Shown one piece after another: positions 21,206 through 32,083 of a stretch of 64,000 bases of DNA (positions are counted from its first letter, which is position 1; each line of letters begins with the position of its first letter). The translations under genes and the position numbers were made by a program. The notes below the pieces were generated by a model. That model had not been told where the DNA came from. It worked only from the letters and a program-made list of their open reading frames with translations, and made no database searches. The stretch comes from Trichomonas vaginalis G3 (Eukaryota > Parabasalia > Trichomonadida > Trichomonadidae): positions 24,769,300 through 24,833,299 of the forward strand of contig NC_067204.1 of NCBI RefSeq assembly GCF_026262505.1, in the 5' to 3' direction.

Positions 21206-21279
21206 CTCCTCCCGTGTGGATCGAACACACGACTTCCAGATTAACAGTCTGACACTCTAACCAACTGAGTTAGGGAGGA
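21206..21279 (-). tRNA. tRNA-Asn (anticodon GTT)
   Basis: A full cloverleaf reads on the minus strand. The 7-bp acceptor stem TCCTCCC/GGGAGGA is perfect. The D arm has AGTTGGTTA, and the anticodon stem TCAGA/TCTGG holds loop CTGTTAA with GTT at the anticodon. The T arm is GTGTG TTCGATC CACAC, and the discriminator base is G. There is no intron. The minus strand continues into a run of T, a normal RNA polymerase III stop. It is divergent from the gene at 21335, whose ATG lies only 56 bp away. Confidence 0.97.
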
Positions 21280-21334
21280 ACTTACATTTATGGATTTTTT
21301 TGTTGATTGGTAAACACTATGCTTATATTTTTCA

Positions 21335-22579
21335 ATGATTTACACAACTTTCCAGTTTTTTTTTTCAACGGTATTGATTCAACTAAACAATCAAACTCTT
21401 CAAAGGATTAATAATTATCAAGCTCTCGAAAAAGTTACTTTAACCATTAACAACATCGTTATCATACTTACAAAATCTTTTGCAGTTGCAATTTCTCAAT
21501 TTCTCTACTCACAATATCTTTTAAATAACGACATTAATAAAATAGATATAACCACTGAAATCAAATCCCAAGATACATATAAGATTTTAAAAGATGTACT
21601 TCAGTATAATAAAACCGAAATCGAATGTGACGAAACAGTTATGAAAGATCTTTATCATATTGGAATTGCACTAGAGATAAAAGAACTAATTGATTGGTAT
21701 AAAAGCCAAATTATGGATGAAATTAAATTAGATAAAGAAAATTGCATTGAAACACTTGAATTTTATTTTGATATTTCATCTAATGAAAAAGTATCAGAAT
21801 GTATCGAATTTATATCATCGCACTTTCATGAAATTAATGCAGATCACCTTAAAGCAATTTCTAAAAAGCTTGGAATCGAAATTGTTAAAAAGATACTAAA
21901 TAATAAAGAGCTTCAAATAAACAACGAGGATTCTGTCGCTGATTTCGTAATTTCTCTCGTTAAAGAAGATCAATGTTTCTCTCCCTTGTTCGATGTCATT
22001 TATTTCGAACTTTGTAGCGAAAAAGTTTTTAATGAAATCAAAAGTTTAATTACTGTAAATAACTACCAGAATTTTGTAAATTTACTTTTTGATTCAATAA
22101 AGAGGGGAAGAAATTCTGTCAATGAAAGTCACAAAGTAAATAATTATTTCCATAGTGGAAATGTTGAAATGTCTGCATCCACGGTAGTTTTTGGATCAAT
22201 TGAAATTATAAATGCATTGTACAATAATCATGTGTTTGAGACTGCCAATATTCCTAATTCTTGGATTCAGTGGAAATTGAAACCGAAATATGAAATTCAG
22301 CCCACTGAATATATTGTCAGATCTTCGCCTGCCGGAACTTCATGCGGTCAACTTCAAACATGGATTGTTGAAGGTACTACTATTAATGGAGAAACAAAAG
22401 TTATTCATACTGTAAATTCAGATGCTTTACGCCCAGGTGAAATTCGTAAATATAAAATTAATACACAAGATAAATTTGTATCATTTAAATTGATTCAAAC
22501 TCAAGCATCTACAACAAATTCTGATTATTTGCATGCTGATATTTTTGATTTTTCTGGAATTATATTTAAAGATTTGTAA
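21335..22579 (+). CDS. BTB/BACK-like protein with C-terminal F5/8-type (galactose-binding-like) domain
   Basis: 414 residues. The N-terminal third resembles a degenerate BTB fold (QFLYSQYLLNNDIN, then YKILKDVLQYNK and LYHIGIALEIKEL), followed by helices like a BACK region. From about residue 285 a beta-sandwich domain resembles F5/8 type C modules of BTBD9-like proteins (NSWIQWKLKPKYEIQPTEYIVRS split over a few strands, then FKLIQTQ near the end). Such proteins are abundant in trichomonads; by analogy they could be ubiquitin-ligase adaptors, but no partner is evident. The start at 21335 is the first ATG; some N-terminal residues may be spurious. Confidence 0.7.
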   Translation: MIYTTFQFFFSTVLIQLNNQTLQRINNYQALEKVTLTINNIVIILTKSFAVAISQFLYSQYLLNNDINKIDITTEIKSQDTYKILKDVLQYNKTEIECDETVMKDLYHIGIALEIKELIDWYKSQIMDEIKLDKENCIETLEFYFDISSNEKVSECIEFISSHFHEINADHLKAISKKLGIEIVKKILNNKELQINNEDSVADFVISLVKEDQCFSPLFDVIYFELCSEKVFNEIKSLITVNNYQNFVNLLFDSIKRGRNSVNESHKVNNYFHSGNVEMSASTVVFGSIEIINALYNNHVFETANIPNSWIQWKLKPKYEIQPTEYIVRSSPAGTSCGQLQTWIVEGTTINGETKVIHTVNSDALRPGEIRKYKINTQDKFVSFKLIQTQASTTNSDYLHADIFDFSGIIFKDL

Positions 22580-22840
22580 AAAATAGCGAATTTATACATA
22601 ATTTCATCGATCTTTATTTGATCATTATATTAGAGGTGTTGCTTTTTCATGATCTCTTTCATCAATTTGTGCGTTATATGAAATAAACAATTCTGTATCT
22701 CATTATGAATTAAAGAAGATAATGTTTGTGTAAAGAGATATATGTACCTGTCTTATTCAAATAATTGAAATAAAATGTTTGACTTTTTCTTTTGTTATAT
22801 TATCTGCTGCAATAGGAAGTGCTGTTTCTCCATTATTTTT

Positions 22841-25120
22841 TTTAAGGATACCCTTACGTGTCAGATTTTTTGCGCATACAAAGAAGTCATGCTAGACATG
22901 AGCTATAAACCTGAAATTTTAGCAACATATTTAAAACTTTTTAAACTACAATACACTTTAATATTCAAGAACAAAAATATTCTTTTTAGAAATTACATAA
23001 TTATTTTATGTGAAATCTATATAAAAACATATTTTGCGAGCGTAACTTTTTTCTTTATAAGCACCTTATATGACTGATAAACTGTGAAGGCACATAATTG
23101 TTAATTCATAGAGTTGATATGTTTCCAAAATTGAGAGGAAATTTGAAAATTGAATACCCTTTCAATTCAATTTTCAAAAGATATCAGCTCCTTCAATAAT
23201 TGAAGGACGATTTTGATCATTTGCTCTTAAAACAAGTATGCCATGGAGAAAAAAGTTACGCTCGCAAATCTGAAATATAACTATCATATAAAAAAATTAA
23301 ATTTCTAATTTTTTACTCTATAGATATTATTGGCCACTTGTGTAATGCATAAAAGTTTATGTCATATGCATACATTTGGAAGTATGGGAGACGAGGGAAA
23401 TTACTTCTATGAGGCACTAGGATTTTTAAAAATTTCTCTATCGGACTCACCATTCAATTTCTCGAAAATTAAAAAAAATCAATAATAGCTAAAATGTATT
23501 ATGCATAACAAATTTTAATGTTACATGGTATTTTTTGAACTTCATGACATGAATTTTCTTTATATTATTTTTTTTGGATTTTCTATGATTTATGCGATAG
23601 GCTGGAACAACATTGTAAGTGCAATGATATCATTTATAGAGAAATCTAAAACTTCAGCATTCAGAACTCGCAACCACAAAAATATTCATTTGCTAAGTAA
23701 GTAAAGTTGATTAAGTTCGACACTTAGCTTTTATACGTAAAACCAAGTGTGTATTGTTATTTCTTGTTAAATTATTGAGAAAAAAATAAATTGTAAGAGA
23801 AACGATACTGATTATTGAAATAATATTGAGGGTAGCTGCAGATTTCTTCATTAACATGCCGGAAATTTGTTAATCTTGGTTTTCTATCATAAAATCTGTC
23901 GAAGAATCTAAAAACGGAGATATGAAATAGAGATCATGTAAATCTAGAGTATCCTGTCAGAAAAATAGACTAAGCATGTAACCCTTTTTTGGTCAAAACA
24001 CTTTTACCACTTAGTCATACAGATGATCATTAAATTTAAACGAGCACTTTTTGTCAGAATTTATTCTTTTACAAAGACAGAAGATTTTAGTATTATTTAA
24101 TATTAGTGCTGTAGCAAAATTCAAAAAACGGTGAAAATTCAGTGAATTTGTGAATTCACAATTTTTTTCGACATTTTTCTTGATATATCCATGCACATTA
24201 AGAACACAGCTTTGATACGCTTAAAAAAGCATATTTCATATGAAATTGTTAAAGAAATAAACAATTTATATAAAAATTGCACTTATGGGCAGTTTAGATA
24301 TATAATTTATATATAACATATATACAAATCCATAGACAAAGTGCAATAACTACAATGTTGTAGAAAATTACAGCAGAAATACTGACTTTTTTGAAGGATA
24401 ATAAGAATTCTTCTAAATGTTGTATTTTTATAATTGATTGATTTTTTTTACTATTTCATTAATCTTTTATGAATAATAATTATTTTTAATATATGTGCTA
24501 TTAAAATTTCAAATTTTGACTAATATATCTAAGTTATCTGAACGAAACATTTAGAAAATATCATACTTACATTGAAATAGCAAGTAGAGCATATTAATAG
24601 CAAGTTTCTTGGCTTTATATCTATCATCTATTGTTGTTTGATCAAACAAAATTCACTCTATTATATGGTGTCAATTAATTAAAACAATTTTTAATAGTTA
24701 TTTATTTAGTGCGAATAAGTGCAAACTCATAAATGAATAACTTAATAGTAGAAATGAATTATCTGATATAAATCTCACATTTTGTCCATCAGAAATACTT
24801 TAATTGCATACGCATAACTATTAGTAATACGTCTGGAGTGTCAATTAATAACAATCCCACAACAAGTAAAATTCAGATTTTTATTAAACTTATTTTTTCC
24901 TAAAAGTTTTCTCAAATTACTATATATACATATGTGGATAAAATAATAGTAATATTGTAAAAAATTAGATAATTTTTTTTATTTGAGAACCTCTCAAAAG
25001 TTCATTCAATTTATCAATTGTTTCAGTTTGATGTATATTCATTTCTGGAGCCTAAAACTTTAGCAATCATGACAATATCATATTCTCTTTCTAACTACGC
25101 AATGTAAGGGTATCCTTAAA
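22841..25120. repeat. Possible transposon relic bounded by 17-bp inverted repeats
   Basis: The sequence TTTAAGGATACCCTTAC at 22841-22857 occurs inverted at 25104-25120 with no mismatch. The 2.2 kb between has no transposase-like frame. No target duplication is seen at the edges, and the repeat is itself nearly palindromic, so the pairing may be coincidental. Confidence 0.25.
23033..23268. mobile_element. 236-bp foldback / MITE-like element
   Basis: Perfect 22-bp inverted repeats (beginning TTTGCGAGCGTAAC) stand at 23033-23054 and 23247-23268. A second, looser inverted repeat inside makes most of the element fold on itself. There is no coding capacity. No clear target-site duplication is visible. 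Unrelated in sequence to the MITE at 5804. Confidence 0.65.
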
Positions 25121-26071
25121 TTGATATTTGCACCAAATGAAAGGAAATATTCTGCAGAATGCTGCCCACAAAATTAGTTTGATCGAAATAAACGAAAGAT
25201 TATTCAAGATTTTGATAATATAGGTAAATAATTACAATTGATTGGATCTCTTTGTTATACTCAATCATTGCTATTGTAACCAAATCAATTTTTGTGAAAT
25301 AACAATTGGGTACTTCATGTACTATTAATATTGTGTTTGGTATTTGAAAAATTCACTCATGATCTCTGGATTTCCTTCCAAAAAGGAAAGATCTTAATAA
25401 CTTGATGCAATCAATGTTTCCATTGTAACTACATAAGCTGCTTTTAAGTTTTTGATTTTTATTAAATCCATCTCCATGAATATGATAAATCATTCTTTGT
25501 CACTATCCATAATTGCTCTGCAGATTGTGTTTTCTATACTATTATCAAGATTTTTGTATTTTATTTCTCAGAAATCATCAGATATATCTAATTTAATCCA
25601 ATATCCTTTATCAAACAGGAAGTTTGTAATACTTATGAAATTGTTGAATTCTGTTCCATGATAACTATCTGATATGAGTTTGGAAAGCGTTATATGATTA
25701 TGAATAGTGATTATTATAAAAAAATTTATAGGGAGATATTTCATTTAATCAAGCATCAGTCAGTTTTGCATTTTAATATAGCAATCTATAATGACAAAGG
25801 AATAAATGACTGACTTGCAATTAATATCAGTTAATGAAAATATATATATTTATATTTCTAATATGAAAGTGAAATAATTATCCAAACTCTCATCTAAAGG
25901 ATGAATAAATGTATAATTTACAAGTTTTATCTGGGGGAAAAAATCGAATTTCTTGTAAAACTATATAAATCGTAAAGAGAAATAGATGTATTATAAAAAC
26001 ACGGATGGTTCGTCATTGAAAAACTAAGAAACAATAAATTTATAATTTGAATGAAAAAGCAAGTGGAAATT

Positions 26072-26284
26072 TCAATCATGATGCTGATGATTATCAGTGG
26101 CATTTTCAAGATCATGTAGTTCTTCATCACTATGATGTTTCTCCTTTTTAATTCTTGGTTTGGCCGGAGGCGACGTTTTCATTGTATGAAAATGAACAGC
26201 AATAATAGCAACTATAATTACTACTACCAGAATTGCAATAACAATCCCGTACCACATCAAAAACGTACTGTTTCTCTTCGCCAT
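26072..26284 (-). CDS. Small single-pass membrane protein with charged His-rich tail
   Basis: 70 residues. A short N terminus is followed by a strong membrane helix (WYGIVIAILVVVIIVAIIAV). A cytoplasmic-type tail then has a basic patch (KPRIKKEKHH) and an acidic/His end (SDEELHDL...HQHHD). The layout resembles the membrane anchor plus tail of trichomonad surface proteins, so it may be a tiny gene or the surviving 3' part of a larger one; no longer frame is visible upstream. The ATG follows a short TTGAGCA leader. Confidence 0.55.
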   Translation of the reverse strand: MAKRNSTFLMWYGIVIAILVVVIIVAIIAVHFHTMKTSPPAKPRIKKEKHHSDEELHDLENATDNHQHHD

Positions 26285-26581
26285 TGCTCAATGTCAAATT
26301 TTTCAATGAAAAACTAAATTCAGAAATTAGATAGAATAAATCCTAAGCAAGTATTGAACAAATTTTCTTCAAAAAAGTGAAATCAAAAAAAGAATGACAT
26401 CTCAAAATGAAATCATTGAAGATAATTTCACTTAACACTTATATGTCATGACCTAGTACAACTGGATCATTTGGTATTTTTAGCATAATTCAACTTTTCT
26501 TTTGTAAATTTGTTGTAATTTGATTCTCCTTGCCTTTTATTAAAATAAAGGCCTGTATATTACAACTAATAAAATTTAGTT

Positions 26582-26809
26582 TTACTTAGCAGCTGGCTTC
26601 AGACATTCATTGCGGTGATTGCTCTCCTTCGCACAGATGAGAGCATATGTGTGTATGTAAGCTCAACTTTGTGCTTCTAAGCGAGCTTGAGGAGGATACC
26701 AGTCGTAGCTCCAATTTCTGTCTTACACTGGTTGAAAATATCCTGGTTCATTGGGTCCTGGTGCATCGGGCATTCCTCGAGGGTGTTTTTTAAGATTATA
26801 TGGGTTCAT
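26582..26809 (-). pseudogene. Decayed short gene with conserved-looking C-terminal cysteines
   Basis: A 75-codon minus-strand frame from an ATG at 26809 to a TAA at 26582, interrupted by two in-frame stops at codons 29 and 49. Between them the reading is protein-like and unlike the AT-rich surroundings: HPRGMPDAPGPNEPGYF, WSYDWYPPQARLEAQ, and an ending CAKESNHRNECLKPAAK with two cysteines. G+C is clearly higher here than in flanking DNA. I do not recognise the family. It may be a recently inactivated host gene, a processed copy, or foreign DNA. Confidence 0.5.
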
Positions 26810-27195
26810 GATTTTTTTCTCTCCAAATTTACTGAAATTAAAAGAAGCCGGCCAATTCTCTGGATTAATAGTGTCATTTCAGGATATAAATAGAGTAACA
26901 TGATAGATGCTCTCTTGATGGCAATTTGAAATTCCAAATGTTTGTCTCTAATGATTTACCAGCTTGTAATAGTGAAAATTAAATATTGTATTTCTTTCAG
27001 ATATCATGTATAGACATGTTTTGAAAAGAAAATTGAAATTCAAAAAATAATTTGAAAACGCTATCCACTCATATGATACATAGCTGGCTAATAGTTATTA
27101 GCACTATAGAAAAATGACATGATTTTCTTTAAAAAATATAATAAATGTTTAATTTCACACAGAATTAACAAGCGCTTCAAAAAAGGACGACAAAT
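26810..27195. other. Intergenic stretch, no gene seen
   Basis: AT-rich DNA between the decayed short gene and the 3' end of the coiled-coil gene; no feature supported. Confidence 0.3.
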
Positions 27196-29787
27196 TTAGA
27201 ATTTGGTAGCTTCAGCCTGGAAGAACTTGAGTTTTTCGACATCCTTACGGGCACGTTCAAAGAGTTGATCAATAGAGTCATCATCAATGCTGAAATCGCT
27301 GATTCCATAAATTGAACCAAGGCAGCGCTTGACATGATCAACAAATTCCTTCTTTTCTTTTGTGAGTTTATTCTTGATGTCATTAACTTCCTTCTGTGAA
27401 TCTTGCTTAGCAACTAACAACTGAGCTTGATAGTTCTTCTTATCTGTGGCTTGTTGTTTGGTTGTTTGCTCAAGAATATTGTTGATCTTTGATTCAAGAT
27501 CCTTGATTGTCTTCTGAAGCTTGACTTTCTCGATTTCAAGTGCTTTGGCCTTCTTTTCATTCTCAGCACTCTGATCCATAACCTTCTTTGACTCTGATTT
27601 GGCCTTATGAGCCTTATCTGTCATTTCCTGAAGAGATTCTGTGAGTGCAGCCTTTTGGTTTTCTAATTCAGTAGCCATTGCATTCATTTCAGACTCGTGT
27701 TGGGTCTTCATATCCTTGATCATTGTGCGAGCCTTCTTCTTTGTCTTTTCAAGCTTCTGTTGAAGCTGCTTGATTTCCTGGTCCTTAGCAGCAAGTGCTT
27801 CGTTTGTTCTTGATTCGCTTTCAGCTTTCTTCTCTTCAACAACATGCTGCTGATGATTGCAGTTGATGTCATCAATAGCCTTCTTTAATGTGAGGTTCTC
27901 CTCATTGGCTTCTGTGATGGCTTCCTGTAATTGTTTGTTCTTCTTCTTGAGATTTTCAAGTTCTTCGACGTTCTTCTTGGCAACTTCTGACTCTTGCTCA
28001 TGCTTTGTTTGTTCAACTGTAAGTTTGTTGAGATCAGATTTGAGCTGAGCGTTTTCAGCTTGCAATGTTTGAAGCTCTGTATTGGCAGTGTTTAATTCAG
28101 CCTTAAGCTGCTCTTGTTGTTGATTCTTCTCATTGATTTCATTGCGAGCATCACGAAGAGACTTGTGGATTTCCTTGCGTGTCATCTTTAAGTGTTCGAT
28201 CTTTTCGATCAAATCATCAAATGCAGCTGTGATCTCTCCAATTTCGTTGACGCCACATGCTTCCAAATGCTTCATGAATTCATTCTTGTGAACAAGTGCT
28301 TCTTGAGCAGAGTGGATTTGCTCTTGAAGACGTGTGTTGATAAGGAATATAGCAGCAAGAAGAGAGCCGAGTTCTTTATCACTCTGGCAAACTTCGTTGA
28401 CAATTTGTTGACGTCTTTCAACAGCATCCTCTGAGAAAAGATCGAACTGACCGAACATTGGGCCAAGTAATTCTGCGCATTTATTGATACAATCGCAATT
28501 TGCGCCATTGCTGCCAATGAGATCAAGGAATGCCTTGTCTTCAATAGCAAATGCAGCTGTGTTGATCTTTTCTTGGGTGAACTCCAAGTTCTTCCACTGT
28601 GTAAGGAGAGATGAAAGGAGTTCTTCAAGCTTTTGAGCACGAGCTTCAAGCTTCTTGTACTCACCATCAAGCTTTTCTTGCTCTTGTGTGGCGTTTTGTG
28701 TCTTAGACTCGAATGAAGTCAAATCCTTGGAAAGTTCATTGATCAATAACTGAACTTTGTGGGTTGGCTGGAAGTGGTCGTAAGAGAAGATCTTCTTGAT
28801 TCTCTCAACGATCTCATCATTAAATGGTAATGCGAGTTCGTTGAAATTAACAACATCACCGAAGCTAGCTGGAGTTAAAGCTGAGAGCTTTTTGACTTTC
28901 TGTGTTAATGTTTCTTTTTCAGCTGTTAACTGTTGGATCTGTTCTTCAGAATTTGAAACCTGTCCGTTAAGTTTCTGGTTGTCTTCATAGAGCTGATTTC
29001 TTTCATCACTAACTTGTGTAAGCTCGTCTGTCTTGAGCTGAAGCTGCTCCTGAATTGTCTGAAGTGTTTCCTCAAGATTCTGGTTCTTAGCATTTGCAAG
29101 AGCAAGCTGCTGATCAGAATCTGAAGCATGAGCAGTCATGTTGGCAAGCTCTTCATTCAACTGATCAATCTCAGCTAAGGCTTCCTTGAGTCTTGTATCG
29201 AACTCTTCATTAGCCTGGCATGTTTCTGCGAGTTTATCATTAGCAGCACCAATTGTTGTTGTTAGCTCCTTATTCTTCTGATCAAGCTTAGCTCTTTGCT
29301 TGGTCAATTTGTTTGCACGATCTGTGATAGTGTGAAGCTGGTCCTGTGTGGACTTGAGTTCTGCAGTGAGACGTGCAACCTCGGAAACAAGGTTCTGACG
29401 CTCTTCTGTGTTCTTCTTCATTGATGAATTTGTAGCATTGGAGAAAACTTCTGCTTTTTCACGCTCTGTATCAATCTTAGTATTAAGTGATTCGATTTCC
29501 TTCTCGAGGGCTTTAGCCTGCTTCTCAGATTTAGCTGTAAGTTCGCGAATCTGAGACTTAAGTTCACAGTTCTGTTGATGGAGAGGATCAACCTTTGCAG
29601 CTGTAGTGAGAGCCTGAGCTAATTGCTTGTTGAGGTTATCAATATTAGCTTGAAGTTGAGCATTAAGCTGCATCAAATGCTGATTCTGAAGCTTCATTTG
29701 TTGTATCTGAAGCAAATCGCCTTTTGTATGACTTCCAGAGGATGCACTCCATCCGGAAGACATGGATGATTGAGAACAAGAATCCAT
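27196..29787 (-). CDS. Large coiled-coil protein
   Basis: 863 residues. A short Ser-rich head (residues 1-25) is followed by nearly continuous heptad repeats from about 25 to 300, a less regular, possibly globular segment around 310-480 (DVVNFNELALPFNDEIVERI, then FLDLIGSNGANCDCINKC), and a second long coiled coil to about 800. The C terminus is a short helical end. Composition is Gln/Glu/Lys/Leu-rich and moderately G+C-rich for this window, suggesting good expression. No motor, membrane or enzyme motif is seen. Homologues are often labelled viral inclusion-like or myosin-tail-like by repeat similarity alone. A cytoskeletal or Golgi/centrosomal scaffold is plausible but unproven. Confidence 0.85.
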   Translation of the reverse strand: MDSCSQSSMSSGWSASSGSHTKGDLLQIQQMKLQNQHLMQLNAQLQANIDNLNKQLAQALTTAAKVDPLHQQNCELKSQIRELTAKSEKQAKALEKEIESLNTKIDTEREKAEVFSNATNSSMKKNTEERQNLVSEVARLTAELKSTQDQLHTITDRANKLTKQRAKLDQKNKELTTTIGAANDKLAETCQANEEFDTRLKEALAEIDQLNEELANMTAHASDSDQQLALANAKNQNLEETLQTIQEQLQLKTDELTQVSDERNQLYEDNQKLNGQVSNSEEQIQQLTAEKETLTQKVKKLSALTPASFGDVVNFNELALPFNDEIVERIKKIFSYDHFQPTHKVQLLINELSKDLTSFESKTQNATQEQEKLDGEYKKLEARAQKLEELLSSLLTQWKNLEFTQEKINTAAFAIEDKAFLDLIGSNGANCDCINKCAELLGPMFGQFDLFSEDAVERRQQIVNEVCQSDKELGSLLAAIFLINTRLQEQIHSAQEALVHKNEFMKHLEACGVNEIGEITAAFDDLIEKIEHLKMTRKEIHKSLRDARNEINEKNQQQEQLKAELNTANTELQTLQAENAQLKSDLNKLTVEQTKHEQESEVAKKNVEELENLKKKNKQLQEAITEANEENLTLKKAIDDINCNHQQHVVEEKKAESESRTNEALAAKDQEIKQLQQKLEKTKKKARTMIKDMKTQHESEMNAMATELENQKAALTESLQEMTDKAHKAKSESKKVMDQSAENEKKAKALEIEKVKLQKTIKDLESKINNILEQTTKQQATDKKNYQAQLLVAKQDSQKEVNDIKNKLTKEKKEFVDHVKRCLGSIYGISDFSIDDDSIDQLFERARKDVEKLKFFQAEATKF

Positions 29788-30396
29788 AATAATTCTTAAA
29801 CGTACAATATGTTATTTCAATTTTTTCAATTGAGATGTTTAAAATAAAAAAGTGAGTGTTGAGCAAAACGTACGGAAAATCCAACACATTTTAAATCACA
29901 TATTTATATTATACATGTGTTAAATTTCATAATACTTGCGTAATCAATACTTAATCTATGCATTTTTGAAATGAAATTTAATCATTAATGGGGTACTATG
30001 GGGATTTAAAAGTCCTTAATTTTCCACCATGTCATAATAAATCAGTATTTTTCTCTTTATATATGATATGATGTACAATCATAAATCAATAATTTTGTAT
30101 AATTTCAGTATTTTGCTCTTTATATATAATTACATAAATTCTAATGTGAATGTATGATTAGAGGAAGTTATTTTTGGAGAATGAAATAAATATTACAATT
30201 AACTAAAAACAATGGTGCATTGTAAGAGCTTATGGGTAAATAAAATAAATAAGATCTGATCTGAGTATTATGTGATATTTGTTACAAATTGTAATAGATA
30301 CACGGACTCATCTGATATGTAAAAAAGTATATAAAAAATAATAATAGTTATTAGAATAGAATTTTATAACATTCAGATTTTGAAAATATTGTTGTT
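29788..30396. other. Intergenic stretch, no gene seen
   Basis: Very AT-rich. A TTTTGCTCTTTATATAT-like block occurs twice (near 30050 and 30113). The region just right of 29787 is the likely promoter of the coiled-coil gene. No reading frame of note. Confidence 0.35.
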
Positions 30397-31173
30397 TTAG
30401 ACTTTGTCATATTCAACTCCTGAGCTCTGGTTTTCTTTCCTCTTCGTGTGGATGCAATAAACTACGAATGAGATTAAGAGAGCGATTATAACGATGACAC
30501 CAATTGATGCTGGCAAGACAACACACAGATAGAATTTCCTTACAGGATCGTCGTGCTTGTATGAATCTCCTGCTCTGAATTCCATCTTGTAAGCGATACT
30601 GTTGTTTTCGATGAGCTTTGTGAAGTTCACGTTTCCGATGTTTGCAATGTCTGCTATTGTAGTTTTAGTAGAATTTATTCTGACAGGATCTAAATACAAG
30701 TCACTGTTGCCCGTGCTTGGTAACTTGTTATTCCATCCGCTGATGAAGATGATGAACAAGAATTTGTAATCAATTAAAGCTCTTCCTTCCCAGGAAGCTT
30801 CAACTTCGTTATCGGTTCCGTTTATCCTGATGAGGGGATGAGAAAGGGAATAACCTATTTGAACAGTATTTTTGACTGTGTTGTAGTCTCCTTCAATCTG
30901 GACAATTGCAGGTCCTGAGACTGTTATCTTGTTGTAGTTTCCTGTAACTTTGACAATACTCATGTATTGAGATGTGATTTTGATATTTCTCTCTCGGCAT
31001 GTGACGTTATAATAACGTACATCTTGTGAAGGTGTTATCGTGATTTCTGCTTTACCGTTGTCATCATAGTATGGTAAGTTGATAGGTTTGCTCGAAATTA
31101 TTTCGTCGTACTGCTGATAGAAGATATCAGTGTAATCAACAGATGCTGCAAGCGCATGTAATATCGCGAACAT
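30397..31173 (-). CDS. Type I membrane surface protein, unrecognised ectodomain
   Basis: 258 residues from the ATG at 31173; the open frame extends 10 codons upstream without an ATG. A short hydrophobic start (MFAILHALAAS) looks like a signal peptide. The ectodomain (about 15-205) is beta-rich, with repeated strands such as NYNKITVSGPAIVQIEGDYN, which suggest a beta-helix, and N-glycosylation sequons (NVT, NGT, NST, NFT). A membrane helix at about 212-238 (YLCVVLPASIGVIVIIALL onward) precedes a short tail KRKENQSSGVEYDKV. This fits a cell-surface or endosomal protein. G+C is higher than in flanking DNA. Confidence 0.75.
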   Translation of the reverse strand: MFAILHALAASVDYTDIFYQQYDEIISSKPINLPYYDDNGKAEITITPSQDVRYYNVTCRERNIKITSQYMSIVKVTGNYNKITVSGPAIVQIEGDYNTVKNTVQIGYSLSHPLIRINGTDNEVEASWEGRALIDYKFLFIIFISGWNNKLPSTGNSDLYLDPVRINSTKTTIADIANIGNVNFTKLIENNSIAYKMEFRAGDSYKHDDPVRKFYLCVVLPASIGVIVIIALLISFVVYCIHTKRKENQSSGVEYDKV

Positions 31174-31669
31174 CAAGAAAAATGATTTCCCTAATTTACT
31201 CAATTTTTTAAATTCAAAATTTCTGAAGATTTTGCGTAATCCAATTTTATGCTCTCAATTTTTTTTAATATTTTGATAACTCTCAACGGTGAAAAATTAT
31301 CAGATCTGCATAATCCAAGTATCGTCATTTTCATTTTATGAAATTAGATATATTTTTTATTTCAATCATCTTTACATTGAGATTTGATTTAAGAATTGTC
31401 AGAAAATCTTACAATTTTATTATTTTCACAATGACATTTATTACAATTTTATAATACTTGGAATAAACTTGATAATCTTTGGCACTGTTAATGGTTCACT
31501 CAAACGATACAGAGTATTCAATTTTTCAATCGTTTTCAACTTTTAATCGTCATCGTATCTTTTTGAAAATATACTTTTTGGAAGCATCTGCTTAATATTA
31601 TCTATCGAAGACTAAACAAATACTTTATGAAATAGCATAACTATATTACTATATTACCATGAATGCTTT
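31174..31669. other. Intergenic stretch
   Basis: AT-rich DNA between the membrane-protein gene and the right arm of the duplication. A TTCACTCAAACGATAC block near 31495 also occurs near 20231, so a little of the duplication may extend here in rearranged form. Confidence 0.35.
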
Positions 31670-32083
31670 CAAACCAAAATTTTGATAAACTTATGAACTC
31701 TGTTTTATGAAGTTTACATATCGTTGGAGTGAATCCTTAATGACATGACTATCGGCTAAATGTTTGACGTGCTTTTTAGAATTCCATTATATATAATATA
31801 ACTCGACAATGTTTAATAAAAATTTGTGAATTGTAAACTATTCAATAAAATTAGCGCAGTATTGAATTTCAAATCAATAATTTTGCAAAAAAAATTGGAA
31901 TTCTATCATTTTAACTCGTTGCTTTGTATCTCTTGTAAATCTTCTAAAATAAAGCTTTGAAAAATACGATGTTTTTGAAAGTGCATTTTAGTTTTGTTTA
32001 AGCTCTCATTTTACAATTTTTAATTGGAACTTACAACAAATAAATAAAAATCAAAAAAGTGACTCTCATTTCATTAAAAGTTT

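Larger units (their letters stand above)
22580..26071. other. Long gene-poor AT-rich tract (3.5 kb)
   Basis: No convincing gene. Frames at 22775-23077, 24011-24196 and 25452-25661 are low-complexity Phe/Ile/Asn-rich and look like chance. The tract holds the foldback element at 23033-23268 and a pair of 17-bp inverted repeats (22841-22857 and 25104-25120). The rest shows no structure I can name. Confidence 0.5.

Noticed and set aside
22775-23077. 100-codon Phe/Ile/Tyr-rich frame
   Set aside because: Runs into the foldback element and has the composition expected from AT-rich DNA; no domain.
22841-25120. Full autonomous DNA transposon between the 17-bp inverted repeats
   Set aside because: No transposase-like frame, no target duplication, and the repeat is nearly self-complementary; kept only as a weak repeat call.
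26687-26893. 68-codon plus-strand frame (Trp/Ile-rich)
   Set aside because: Overlaps the decayed minus-strand gene at 26582-26809, which reads far more like protein.
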